From NCBI GenBank assembly GCA_003013855.2, contig ML058337.1, positions 1,550,001 through 1,614,000 of the forward strand: DNA of 64,000 bases. The letters are read 5' to 3'. The stretch comes from Liriodendron chinense. Its lineage: Eukaryota; Streptophyta; Magnoliopsida; Magnoliales; Magnoliaceae. Under the pieces are notes generated by a model. It was given only the letters and a program-made list of their open reading frames with translations, was not told the origin of the DNA and did not search any database. Within the stretch, counting starts at the first letter, position 1; every line of letters begins with the position of its first letter. The position numbers and the translations under genes are program-made. This document shows positions 51,145 through 63,385 of the stretch, piece by piece.

Positions 51145-54100
51145 CGATTTGGTTGTAATGGAAATGTAAGGGTTCGAAATGATTTTAGGCATGGACTTCC
51201 TTGCCGCGTTTCATGCCAAAATCGATTGTTTCAAGAAAACAGTAACGTTTTCAGTCCCCGAACAACCGAGCGTACAATTTCATGGAACTAAGGAATGGAA
51301 TAAATTAGGAAACTTAGCAATCCTTATAGATGATGGACCTCAAAAGGGCAGCTTGACCACATCCTTATTGTGAATGAATTTCACGAAGTATTTCACGAAG
51401 TGCTGAAACTACCGCCTCGCTGTGAAGTAGACTTCTGTATCGACCTTCTGCCGGGAACTACACCTATATCGATTCCACCATACTGAATGGCACCTGTTGA
51501 ATTAAAAGAATTAAAAGACTAACTCGAACAACTACTAGAGCAAGGCTTCGTTCGACACAGTGTCTCACCATGGGGAGTGCATGTCCTGTTCGTGAAGAAA
51601 AAGGACGGTAGCCTACGACTCTGTATTGATTACAGGAAGATAAACAAAGTCACCATCAAGAATAAGTACCCTCTACCCAGAATTGACGACTTATTCGACC
51701 AATTGAGGGGAGCCCAGTACTTTTCCAAGATTGATTTACGATCAGGGTACCACCAACTTCGTATCAAAGAGGAAGATATACCTACGACCGCTTTTAGAAC
51801 ACATTACGGGCATTATGAATTTCTTGTAATGCCGTTCGGGTTGACGAATGCCCCCGCAAGTATTTATGGACCTAATGAATCGGGTTTTCAAACCCTACTT
51901 GGATCATTTTGTTATAGTGTTTATAGATGACATCTTGATTTATTCGAAGTCGCGAGAAGAACATGAGGAGCATCTGTGAATCTGTCTGCGAACTCTTAAG
52001 GATCATCAATTATATGCTAAATTTGAGAAGTGTGATTTCTGGCAGAGGGAAGTAAAATTCTTGGGCCACGTAGTGTCTGAAAAAGGAATATTAGTTGATC
52101 CTTCTAAAGTTGAGGCAGTGGTGAAATGGGAGCAGCCCACGAATGTGTCAGAAGTCCGCAGCTTCCTTGGACTAGCGGGATATTACGGAAGTTTGTTAAG
52201 GGGTTTTCAAAGATCTCAAAACTGTTGACTCATTTAATTGGAAAGTGGATACCATTTCGATGGGAAGAAGAGCAAGAGAAAGCCTTTCGTGAATTAAAAG
52301 AAAAACTAACGACTGCTCCATTTCTCACAATAACGATTGAAGGAGAGAAGTTTGTAGTGTATATTGATGCGTCGTATCAAGGATTAGGATGCGTCCTTAT
52401 GCAAGGAGGTAAGGTTATCGCTTATGCCTCTAGACAGCTGAAGAATCACGAAAGAAACTACCTGACTCATGATTTAGAATTAGTAGCAGTGGTGTTTGCC
52501 CTAAAAATATGGAGACACTATCTATACGGAGAGCAGTTCGAGTTATATACAGATCACAAAAGCTTGAAATATCTATTCAATCAGAAAGAACTCAACATGC
52601 ATCAGAGGCGATGGATAGAGTACCTAAAGGATTTCTATTTTGATATCTGTTATCACCCAAGCAAGGCAAATGTGGTAGCCGACGCGTTAAGTAGGAAGAA
52701 CCATCGACTTGTAGCTTGTATGACCATAAAGAAATGGAAGATGATCGATGCTTTAAAGAATTATGATTTTGAACTGAAGTCGGGAGGAGAAAATTCCTAT
52801 CTCAGGAGTTTGGTAGTCCGACCTACACTGGTGAGCAAAGTTGTAGAAGCTCAGAAACATAACACATGGTTACAAGCTAAAATCACGGAGGCATCGAAAG
52901 GAGAAACACTCAACTGGAATATCGGAACAAATGGAGGAATTAGAAACCAAGGAAGATTATGCATCCCAGACATCGCAAAATTAAAGGAAGAAATATTGGG
53001 TGAGGCACACCGATCAAGATTTACCATCCATTCGGGAAGCACAAAAATGTACCGCGATGTACAAAGACAATACTGGTGGAATAATCTGAAAAGAGACGTA
53101 GTGATTTGTGTCTAAATGCCTCACATGTCAACGAGTGAAAACTGAACATCAGAAACCATCAGGGTTGTTACAACCATTACCTATCGCTCAGTGGAAATGG
53201 GAGCATATTTCGATGGATTTCGTAACTGGATTTCCAAAAATCCAGGGAAACCACGATGCGATATGGGTGAATGTGGACAGACTAACCAAATCTTCACATT
53301 TTATACGATCTGTATTTCATACTCGATGGATAAATTGTGTAAACTTTATATCAAGGAAATAGTACGACTGCATGAAGTCCCCGTATCGATTGTTTCCGAC
53401 CGTGATTCAAGATTCACATCTAGATTCTGGAAGACTTTTCAGAAAGCAATGGGAACTACACTCGATTATAGTATGGCCTTTCACCCTCAGACTGATGGGC
53501 AGACAGAGCAGGTGAACCAAATACTCGAAGATATGCTTCGTTTATGTGCCCTAGATTTTAAAGGAAGTTGGGATGATCACTTACCTTTAATTGAATACGC
53601 ATATAATAACAGTTATTAGGCCAGCATCACAATGGCAGCCGTACGAAGCTCTTTATGGAAGACCATGCCAATCACTGAGTTGCTGGGCCGAGGTCGGAGA
53701 AAAATGCCTACTCGGGCCAGAATTAGTACAAGAAACGTCTAAGAAAGTACACATCATAGGGGGCCGAATCCGCACAGCACAGAGTCGACGAAGAGTTACG
53801 CCGACAATCGTAGAAAAGAATTGAAATTTTTCGAAGGGCAACATGTATTTTTAAAGTTCTCTTCTATGAAAGGGGTAATGCGATTTGGGAAGAAAGGAAA
53901 ACTTGCACCACGATACATTGGACCTTTTGAAATTTTGGAAAAGGTTGGAAAAGTGGCGTATCGACTAGCACTACCGCCACAATTGTCAAGCATTCATAAC
54001 GTATTTCACGTGAGTATGTGGCGAAAATATGAAAGGGACACATCACATCTTATTGATTGGCAACTGTTGGAAATACAGGAAGACGTGACCTATATTAAGC

Positions 54101-54240
54101 AACCAATACAAATCTTGGATAGAAAAGATCAAATACTCTGAACCAAAACAATTTCCCTGATCAAGGTTCAGTGGAGCAATCATGGAAAAGATGAAGCCTC
54201 GTGGGAATGAGAAGACGAAATCAAAGAAAGTATCCACAGC
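51145..54240 (+). pseudogene. pol: Chromovirus pol: protease end, RT, RNase H, integrase, chromodomain
   Basis: In order: the protease tail (MILGMDFLAAFHAKID) after a TAA at 51167-51169; RT with LCIDYRKINKVT, MPFGLTNAPAS and FIDD at 51920-51931; RNase H (VYIDASYQGLGCVL..., LYTDHKSLKYLF) at 52126-52700; integrase zinc domain (SGSTKMYRDV..., CLTCQRVK) around 53030-53130; and integrase core with SDRDSRFTS and HPQTDGQTEQVNQ near 53390-53520. A C-terminal region (APRYIGPFEILE) leads into chromodomain-like sequence (IQILDRKDQIL, stop at 54139, then VQWSNHGKDEASWE). The chromodomain and its spacing fit the Tekay/Del lineage. At least six frameshifts or stops disable it. Confidence 0.93.
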
Positions 54241-54577
54241 TATTCGACCAATAAGATAAATTTTGAGGCAAATTTTTTTTTTTTTTTAGGTGTTGGAACT
54301 AGAAAATGTACCGCGATGGACATTTTCCTGAAATGTGGTGTTTCGTTGCTCTGGGGTTCTAAATAATAGAAACACTCATAGACAATCACAAGCATTCACA
54401 AAAGTACACAAGAGAAAAGATATCGCAAGGCGAATTTTATTCCAGAGATCCTGAGATCATATACATTTCAAGCCGTGATCTGGCACGAGCCCTTAATTAC
54501 ATCGAATGATCGATGAGCCTTGATTAAAAGGCAAAAGACTAGTCAGCGGGGACTATGGTTTCAGAGTTCATGGTCAT

Positions 54578-54695
54578 GGAGACCTGGCGTTTGTGTGGTC
54601 ACGGAGACCTGTATTTGTGTGGTCATGGAGACTTGTATTTGTATGGTCGCGGAGACCTGTATTTGTATGGTCGCGGAGACCTATATTTGTTGTGT
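54578..54695. repeat. 24-bp tandem repeat, five units
   Basis: Units of GGAGACCTGTATTTGTGTGG plus 'tcac'. The Element 5 LTR has only a single copy (about 29570-29600, reverse orientation). Confidence 0.88.
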
Positions 54696-55309
54696 TTTGT
54701 TATGGACTGATTCATCTTTGTACGAGTCGGATGTCTATGTCCCATGTTTTGTCCGGAGATCCGGGCTGAGACTGTCAAGGTTTACGGCTGAGATGGACGA
54801 CTCTGGGCCCGCGCCTGTCAATGTAGGGACAGGTGACCTCGGGAAGTCCATTCTACAGTTGTGTGTACCTGCGCAGCTCAACCAGCGGATGCCGTTTGAA
54901 TGGGTAGGGCATCGACTATTCTTGAAGTGTCAGTCTTTAACAAATTATGTGTGATAGTTTAGAACTCTCCTAGCATGGTTTATCGTGTTAACCATAGTCC
55001 CCACTGCTTAGTCCGGGCCTGAATCTGGGTCATATTGTGATAGTACATGTAATGATGATGCATCAGTATGGTCCTGGGCGCTGGCGGCCTCTTTTTGGGA
55101 GGATCGCTCCGTTCAATTTGTTGGATCGGATCGGTCTCCGAAGGCTTGCATTCTGCTCACTGGGTGTCCCGGATGGGTCATTTGACCGCTCCACTTGCGT
55201 CCGGAATGCTCGAAATACCAAAAATAGGCCCAAACGGGGCTTAAAAACGTCATAAAATGAGGATTTAAAGGTACTAGAATGAACGCTCAAAGTGCTGATT
55301 TTTGCGATC

Positions 55310-56360
55310 CGCTGGCCTGATTTTACTGATGCGCTAGGGCCAGCGCGTCCAAAAATGATTGTTAAAAATTATCTATTTTTATGATGCGCTAGGCTATTTT
55401 TCTGGACGCGCTGGGGCTAGTGCGTCCGAAAATAACTTCAATTAAGAATGTTCATTTTTCTGATCTGCTGGCCTATTTTGCGATGCGCTGAGGCCAGTGC
55501 GTCCACAAAAAAACTTCGATTAAGAATGTTCATTTTTCTGATCCGCTGGCCTATTTTGCGATGCGCTAGGGCCAGTGCGTCCAAAAATAACTTCGTTTAA
55601 GAATGTTCATTTTTCTGATCCGCTGGCCTATTTTGCGATGGGCTGGGGCCAGTGCGTCCAAAAATGATGAGTTTTAAGTTGATGATTTATTTGATCCGCC
55701 GAGGGTTTTTCCTGATGCGCTGGATCATTTTTGTGATGCGCTGGGGCCAGTGCGTCCAAAAATGATGACTTAAGTTATTTCAACTCCGGACCTGTTATAG
55801 TCGGAGGTGCGATTTCCGGTGATCAAAAAAGGGTTCCTGCGATCGGAAAAAGGTTTTCCGGCGAAGAGGTTCGGCTCTTTCTCTCTCTGAATTTTGCAAA
55901 TAAGGTGGTGGGAGGGGGTATTTATAGGTAAAGTCGTCCAATAGGAGGTCGACACGTGTAGCGCGTCGAGAAAGCATGCCGGCGCGTCGAGAAAATCGCT
56001 CGGCGCATCTAAAAATGTCTTGGTTGGGATCATTATTTTTAGGGCGTACTGGCTATCAGTGCGTCCTGAAATTCCTGAAAATGCCTGATTTATTGGACGC
56101 GCTGAGGGTCAGTGCGTCCTGAAGTTCCTGAATTTTTGGATGCGCCGGATGAATTTCTAGACGCGCTTGGGGCAGCGTGTCCTGAAATTCAGTTTCTGAA
56201 AATGACTTAATTTCATGATGCGCCGGGTGAATTTCTGGACGCGCTGGAGGCAGTGAGTCCTGAATTCAGTTCTGAAAATGACTGAATTCATGATGCGCCG
56301 AGTGAATTTCTGGACGCGCTGGAGGCAGTGCGTCCTGAATCTCACTTTATACAAATGGTT
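55310..56360. repeat. GATGCGCT...AGTGCGTCC palindromic repeat array
   Basis: GATGCGCTGGGGCCAGTGCG followed by TCC recurs many times, with 77-78 bp spacing at 55462, 55540 and 55617 and 45-75 bp elsewhere. Each unit is an imperfect palindrome (GCGCT against AGTGC). It occupies the same LTR region as the GGTGCGTG/CACGCACC array of Element 5. Confidence 0.85.
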
Positions 56361-56827
56361 GAATTTCACGATGCGCCGGCTAGGGATTTCCTTGATGCGC
56401 TGGACGTATTCGTGTTTCCCAAAATTGGGTTTTGCAGAACGGAGGGCTTGTGGGGTCCGTTTTGCGATGAATGTCGATGCACTGGTCCTATTTCTTCATA
56501 ATTGAGGTATCCCTCCCAAATTTGGGGGTTTTCGATCATGATGACCGGTGGGGTCCACCACTGGCCCAATTTCTCACCTTTTGGTTAGGTCTGATGCGTG
56601 TCGTGATTCGTGCCGCGATTTCCGATGCACTGGCCCTTATTTCAACTAAGTGAAGATTTAGGCACTCGGAATCATTGTTTCGAGGATCATCACTTTTGGG
56701 ACCCCAACATTAGGGATCTTAGTCACATAAATTAATGGACTACTCATGTACATCTTCCTATGCACGTTCCATTATATTATGAAACACTTTAACTGTACCT
56801 TAAAACAAATTTTGAGATGAAATTTCC

Positions 56828-56842
56828 TTAAGGAGGGAAGAA
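56828..56842 (+). other. Polypurine tract of the chromovirus
   Basis: TTAAGGAGGGAAGAA directly before the LTR start TGTAATGACC. This is the usual Tekay arrangement and fixes the + orientation of the right LTR. Confidence 0.92.
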
Positions 56843-59057
56843 TGTAATGACCCAAGTTTTCGAAATAATTAAAATAACAATTTAATTAATTATTTAGTAA
56901 ATTTCATGATTTATTATATTGATAAATTAATAATAAATAATTCGTAGGGAATTAGTATAAGATCCCTTTATTAAAGTTGCTTAAAATGAACCCTAGAATA
57001 GTGTAGACGTGTCGGATTTCACAAAACTCACAAATTTATAATAATTACGAAAATGCCATTAGTTAAACTTAAGTTAAACTGAGGATTTTAAGTACGCTAG
57101 TTTTTTACAATCAGTTTTATGCAAAACTTTATATAATAGTTTAGGGACATATTTTAACTGTACACGTCAAATTTCAGCCCTCTGATCATCCTACAAATAC
57201 CCTAATCAGAAATCGGGCCATAAGTGGGCCATCTAACCTCGGAACTGCCTCATTTTTTATGTCATGCCTTAAAATTATGTGGTCTACTTGATGGTTGGAG
57301 TATATTTATTACATACATCACGGGGACCCACGTACACTGCGTGCACATTATACGCGTCGGTCAAATGGGCGTTGACCGCGTCTTGCGAAGACGCGTCTTC
57401 CTCGTCCGCCCACTACGACAGCAGCATTCGCTGTCCGCCGGAACGCTCCACTGCCGTCCATCACGGTGGACCCCATCTGAAAATCCATTCTGTTCATTAT
57501 GTAGCCCCCTCTTAGGGATAACTAAGGGACGAAATTGTTTTTGTAATTAGAGGACCAAGTGGACTGCACAATCCTTTTATATCTGGAACTTAATGAAATA
57601 AAACGCTCAAGATCGGGACCGATCCTAGGCATGGGTCCCTGAAATTTTAAGGGATTTTTTTCGTGGACCCCACCTACTGTTTTAACGGTTCACATAATGC
57701 CAAGTGATGATGTAGAGGGAGATCTGAAATCTTAATATTTTCCTTCTCCCACTCAAACTCAACCACGCTGGTCCGGTTCTTCCGTCCGCAAAACGCCACC
57801 TCTGGTGTATCTATGTGATATAAAAGCCCCGTAGTCGTCTCTTCCCTCCTCAGAAAAACGTAGAGAGAGATAGAGAGAGAGAGAGAGAGCCGTGAGAGAG
57901 AGAGAGAGAGAGCCGTTAGAGAGAGAGTGAAAGAGAGAGCCGTTAGAGAGAGAGTGAAAGAGAGAGAAGAGAGAGAGTTAACATAGGGGGGGTTTCCTAT
58001 TGCTGTTTGCTACTCCTGTTTCTGGGGCAACATTCCAGTAGCAAGGAGAAGAAGAAGAAGAAAGAGAAAGAAAAGGAAAAGAAATAAAAAGAAAGAAAGA
58101 AAGAGAGAAGAAGAAGAGACCTGTGAGTTTTTTTCCTCATATTTTTTCTTACATAATAATTCTGATTATTTTATTTATTTTAGGAATTTTTTTTTGTATC
58201 TACTTTACTTTAATGGGAAGTTAAACGTCGTATCTCGGTTTGTAATTTTTTTCTTTCAAGTGATTATGATTTGTATCAATTTTAAATATTTATGTAGAGA
58301 TTTTCAAGTAAATTGTGTTGTACATATATTAGCTGAGTGTGGATTTTCTTTAAGGGGATTTGAAGTAATGATTTGATTCATGCATGGCACGATCTGTGAA
58401 CTCCAGTTATTACCGCAGGGTGAGCACCCTAGTGTATGCAATAGACCCATTGATGATTGTTTAGGGTGAGCGCCCAAGTGTATGCAACAGTCCCTGGTTG
58501 AGCGCCCTGTGTGTGCAATATACCCTTCTGATAGTCCATCGATTGTGGATGGGTTGGTTGAGCTCCCTGGTGTGTGCAAGATACCATACTAGCGTACTCG
58601 GTGGATATCAGATGATTTTGGCAGGTTGGGTGAGTTCCCTAGTGTGCACAAGAGACCAACTCTGCAGTTGTGAAACAGTGTAGGCCCGACTATAAACTGG
58701 CCCTGGATGTTCCACTGATAACATTACTGAGATTGTTGAGGCATACTTGCATACCATTGATCAAATGCACGTTTAAGAGTTTTGGTTTGATAAAATTGCC
58801 ATTAGATTTGTAATGATTTGTAATTTAATGGTCAAGTGAATTTTCTATATCAAATTACATCTGCTAAACTATATGAGAATACTCACCGGCTTTTATAGCT
58901 GACACAGTGTTATGCGATTAACCGTAGTGACAGGTGATGATTTAGAAGACTTCGAGGAAGCGGTTTCAGATGAGGGAATACACTAGAAGATTTTTTAGAA
59001 TTGATTTACTTTGATTTTTAGTTTGAAAGTATTGATGTAATAAGGCCCATTAGATGG
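56843..59057 (+). repeat. Right (3') LTR of the chromovirus, interrupted by Element 4
   Basis: It starts TGTAATGACCC. It contains an AG-rich microsatellite tract (57860-57975), five 'gagcNccctNgtgtgtgcaa' units (58415-58660) and the same foldback fragment as the left LTR (57230-57500). It stops at the GATGG adjoining Element 4. Confidence 0.92.
59053..59057. repeat. Candidate target-site duplication GATGG (left) of Element 4
   Basis: GATGG lies just before the Element 4 LTR. The homologous chromovirus sequence in the left LTR reads on through GATGGCCATT, so the site is in the interrupted host. The partner copy is outside the window. Confidence 0.7.
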
Positions 59058-60148
59058 TGTTAACGTTAGATTTTGTAACTGGATCCTCCGGACGTTCACC
59101 TTCTCTCCAACAGATACCTTCCTCCGCCGGACCTGAAAGAAGACAAAAAGCAACTAAGGGTGGCTGGCGTCCAGCCGTTAGCCCTCCGATGCTTAAGTCA
59201 GGCCGAAGCAAGAAGAAGAATAACCAGGCAAAAACAGGCCAGAGATTGAATATTGTGTGTACCTTTCTCTTAATGGAGTCACCTCTTTATATAGATCTGG
59301 AGCGATCCCATCTGTCACGTAAGATATCGAGATCCCGCTGATTTCATGTACGATACCGAGATGCCGCTGATTTTGTGGGATAAGATCCTTATCCTTGGAG
59401 ACGAGATCTAACCCGATGACTTATTTTGGCAATCACGTTCCTTGATAGCAATCCCTTGAGATTCGGAACCACAAGAGATGATAAGCCCAAACCCGACCTA
59501 TACGGGCCGCTGGTAGGCGTAGTAATAGCGCTGATCGCTCATGTAGAGCTGGAAACCGTAGTTGGAGTCATAGCCGGCGAAAAGGAAGGAGACGCTGACG
59601 GGACGGAAACCACCGAACTGGGTGTAGCCCTGCTTGGTATCGCAGAGGGATTGAACAAGCTGCTCGACGGGAATCGGGTGCTGGTACTGAAGGCTAAAAG
59701 GTGTCACCGCGGAAAAGCTGTTCGCATGTTGGAATATGGTCACGAGTCCAAGTGCTCGCTCATTTAGACGTAACACCTTTCAACGACTTACGAGAAGGTC
59801 TGCTCGCGGATTTTGCTTTGCCATATTTGACTATCGGCTATGAGAACTCGAGACTTGCGAATAGCTGCTCCGTATTTATCAATTCTGCGACTCTCGCTCA
59901 GATGATCTCGAGAGTCGAATGGGCGTCCCGCACTTACCCAATCTGCGACTCATGATCAGATGATCTCGAGAGTCGGACGGGCGTCTCGCACTTACCCAAT
60001 CTGCGACTCATGATCAGATGATCTCGAGAGTTGGACGGGCGTCCCGCACTTACCCAATCTGCAACTCATGATCAGATGATCTCGAGAATCGGATGGGCGT
60101 CCGTGTAAAATTTTAGCAGCTAAGTTGATCTCCATTTTGCCTATAACA
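59058..60148 (-). repeat. Element 4 3' LTR (1091 bp)
   Basis: TGTTAACG...CTATAACA, clearly related to the Element 2 LTR ('gattttgtaac', 'gatcctccgg', 'gggtggctgg', TATATAG near 59288). It has four 58-bp hairpin units with cores at 59899, 59957, 60015 and 60073. Extra sequence at about 59460-59690 explains most of the length difference. Confidence 0.93.
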
Positions 60149-60300
60149 GATGCCCCCCAAGTCCTTGCCGCCAAGAATTTCGTAAGGGAAGGACTTAGCT
60201 CACTATCACACGTAACCGCCCGCTGCCTTCATCGAGAACGGAACCATACATGATGGGCTGGAATTAATGAGCGCCAGCTTTCTGCAGCCTTTCCGCAGAC

Positions 60301-60421
60301 AGAAAATGAAGGGGCGCTTGCCACGTCTCAGGGGAGTTAATGGGCATGCCTGCTCGAGTGCTGCGCCGAAGGAGGGGCTGCCACGTATCACCAGATGCGG
60401 CGGAATGATTACCTATAAATA
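60301..60421 (+). promoter_or_regulatory. Candidate promoter of the Element 4 antisense gene
   Basis: TATAAATA at 60414-60421 and two CCACGT elements upstream (near 60320 and 60381) match the Element 2 arrangement. The CACGTG palindromes of Element 2 are reduced to ACGT cores here. Confidence 0.6.
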
Positions 60422-60589
60422 TACGAAGTCTTCCATTTCTCTGTTTTCTACAAAAGTTTTTTCGAAGGGAATTTACAACATCTTTTTCATTCTTCTTCCT
60501 CCGGTGCTTCTTTTCTTTCTTTTCTTCCCTAGGTACAGGCCTCTTTTCCTTTCTTTTTTGTTTTTTCTTAATCTTCCTAAAACCACTTC

Positions 60590-62787
60590 ATGGCTGGGAA
60601 CTCTGACGAGACCACCGTTCCTCTAAGCGATGCCACTCTGGAATCCTCTGCTTCTAGCAGTGTGAGGGTTCCGGCAGGGAGATACACGGCGGCCGGGTAT
60701 CCTTCTGTTTTATCGGAGGACCGGCTAGCTGAGTTACGGGAGAGATACCTGATCCCCGACTCAGTCAATCTCTGATTGCCCGGAGATGGAGAGACACCAG
60801 ATTCCCCCCCCCCCCCCCTTCCCCCCAGGATGCGTAGCTCTTTATGGGTACCAGCTCATCCTGGGGGTACGCCTCCCCCTCCATCCTTTCATACGCGATG
60901 TCCTCCGGTGTTACAAGATTGCCCCCGGGCAACTCATCGTGAACGGATGGAGGGTAGTTCTGGGCTCCTTTGCCCTCTGGGCTCAGGCCGGCAACAGGGA
61001 GCTCACGGCGGAGGAGTTCCTCCGTATGTTCCGTCTGAAAAAAGCACCCTCCAGCGAAGGCTGGTATTACTTGTGTTACTGGCACCGGGATAACTTCGTG
61101 CTGGGGAAACCCTCCTTGAACTATCCCGGCTGGAGGAAACGGTGGTTCTACGCTTCTGGGAACTGGGAGTCTGCTTCCTCCAGAGGTCCAGGTGTTACCC
61201 ATTTTTTCTGCGAAGGTAGGCACAATCCACATTGTGCAGTTTTCTCCAGTTAGGATTTTAGGGTTTTACTTCATTCTTTGACCTCTGTTTGTGCTCGCAG
61301 GTATCCCGGCCTTGAGAAAACCAAATCTAAAGGGAGGAATCAACGAGAAGATTGTCAAGGTGTACAAGGTGCCTGTTGGTGATAAGCACATCGAGGCTTG
61401 CCTGTCTCCCTCGCGACTTGCAGCAGCGGGCCTAATATCCAGAGGAGAAGCCGAGATGACGAAGGCCGGGGAGAAGAGGGGTCTGCTACCCCGACTGAAG
61501 GGCACGAACTCCAAAAGGCAGAGGAGAACTCCTGCCGAACCATCTCAACCACCCGTCCATAAGGGTGGCGATCAACCTGCCCTTCCTGCGAGCACGGCGG
61601 AGGCTCCGGCAGGGCCCAATATTCCCTCACTGGTGGTCGCACCTGGACCGCCAGTGATTAACATTGCTGACAATTCCCCGGATGGGGCGGGGTCTAGCTG
61701 CCCCCAGCTGAAGAGGCTCGAGAGCAAATAGAGCCTCGAGAGCCGACTCCTGCTCGCGAACTGATCCCTGCTGCCGAGCAGGGACCTGCTCGCGAGTCGA
61801 TGCCTCCACCTCGCGAGCCGGCTGGGTTGGTCGTTGCCCAACCGTCTGGGAGCGGGACATATTCTATCCCCCGCCACCTCCATCCAATATGTAAATTTCT
61901 ATTCGAGAACGTCCCCCCCCCCAAACCTTCGGCTCTCTTCCCGAGCCAAGCCCTGAGAACCTTTTCCTCGAAGCGGGGGTGAGGAAGGTTCAGGTAAGAC
62001 TCTGCCAAGACCTTCTTTAATCTGTTGTTATGTTCTAGAATACTTTCTCACATTTTTCATTACTTTTGCAGGGCTTAGATCTTATCCTGCGAATGAGGCG
62101 TGATATCGTTGCCGCCCGTCGCGTGATAGATGAAGCTGAGGGGAAGAGGACTGCCTTGGAGAAGGCAGTTCAAGGGAGAGATCAGCTGCTCAAGGCCCGT
62201 GAGGCGGTGATCGCGAAGAGAGATGAGGAGAAGAAGATCCTCATCGAGAAAATCCAAGTCCTGACCGACAGGTATCAGGCCTTGGACTCAGACTTCGTGA
62301 AGCTCACGGGTTTGAAGGAGAAGGCTGAGAGAGAGAGAGAGAGATCTTTCGCCAAGACAAGATCTCGTTGGAGGAACGGTTTGCGGAGGCCAGGTCACAG
62401 CTCAAAGAAGCCAACGACAACTTGGAAAAGGAGCGCTCCGCTCTTGCACAGCTCAAGGACGACTCGATCCACTGGGACGAGGAGAAAGTCGCCCTTGTAA
62501 AGATGCTCTCGGAGGAAGGTCCTCGGGCAATTTCCGAGTTCCGGACTTCGCAGCTATATGACGACGAAAGATACGAGTCATATGATGCTGGTCGCGACTT
62601 TGAGCTAAGAGTAGTGCAACGAATGATCCCATCCTTTGATATGGGAGAATTTGGTCGAGTCGCGACCATCATAGCTGCAGAAGAGCAAGTTGCTACTGAG
62701 AACGAGGTGACTGAAGCCACGCAAGCTGGAGGGGCTCCAGAAATGGGCCCTGAAGTCGAGAGCACAGCTCCTCCTCCAAGAGATTGA
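60590..62787 (+). pseudogene. Element 4 antisense accessory gene (Transposase_28-like plus coiled coil), broken
   Basis: Homolog of 3983-6155 with the same introns (61216-61300 and 61994-62071, GT-AG). ATG at 60590. Breaks: TGA at 60773 where Element 2 has Arg; a C run (60804-60818, 15 C) out of frame in a different phase from Element 2; TAG near 61729; and a frameshift in an AG repeat near 62342. The position of the Element 2 TAG is CAG here. The conserved N-terminal domain (LPLHPFIRDVL, GWYYLCYWHRDNF) and coiled coil are otherwise well preserved. Confidence 0.87.
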
Positions 62788-63385
62788 TTTTCTTTTTGTT
62801 TTCCTCTCTTGTATCCGCGAGCAGATATTGTAAACATTTATCATCAATGAAAAGATATTTTTGGAAGTGTTATCCTCGTTTACTCTCCCTTTCATGCAAT
62901 GAATGCCTTCTCGTTCTTGTTTACTTTCTTTTCCTTTGTGCACTGAATGCTTTCCTGTTGCAATGAGTTATGCTCAACCCGGGGGGTCGTAGCGACCATG
63001 CCCTCGTGGAGATAGACTGATCTATCGATTGAGAGATGTAACGTGCTCAATCCGGGGGGTCATGACGACCATGCCCTCGTGGAGATAAACTGATCTATCG
63101 ATTGAGAGATGTAACGTGCTCAATCCTGGGGGGTCATGACGACCATACCCTCGTAGAGATAGACTGATCTATCGATTGAGACTCCAAGTTTATCGAGGGT
63201 AGGATGGTCACCCATAAAATGGAAATGCGACCATCCTAGGTGAATTAAACCCTACCAAAGGTAGGCAATTGGCCAAGGGATTGTATGCATCCTCTTCAGG
63301 GCTATTCATGTCCAAGTAAATGGAGTAGCGACTAAAAGTTATCTTTCACTTTATTCTTAAAATGTTGTTATGAAATACATTGAAT
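62788..63385. other. Spacer between convergent genes of Element 4, with 73-bp tandem repeat
   Basis: Three units begin GCTCAA at 62972, 63045 and 63118 (period 73), each containing 'gatctatcgattgag'. Element 2 has one related unit near 6470-6530. No gene is visible. Confidence 0.85.

Larger units (their letters stand above)
54291..56709 (-). repeat. Solo LTR related to the Element 5 LTR (2419 bp)
   Basis: The + strand starts TGTTGGAACT and ends ACCCCAACA, with a perfect TTAGG duplication (54286-54290, 56710-56714). Reversed, both ends align with 27586-29863. It contains a five-unit 24-bp repeat (54578-54695) and an array of ~77-bp units (55310-56360). Confidence 0.95.
46018..59057 (+). mobile_element. 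Tekay/Del-type chromovirus with inverted LTRs (decayed)
   Basis: The + strand internal region (48410-56842) encodes gag, protease, RT, RNase H, integrase and a chromodomain-like tail, and ends in a canonical purine tract before a + strand 3' LTR (56843 onward). The left LTR (46018-48409) is the same family but in minus orientation, joined directly to truncated gag with no primer-binding site. Two solo LTRs sit inside, and Element 4 interrupts the right LTR after 59057. The last ~219 bp of that LTR should lie past Element 4, outside the window. Confidence 0.85.
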
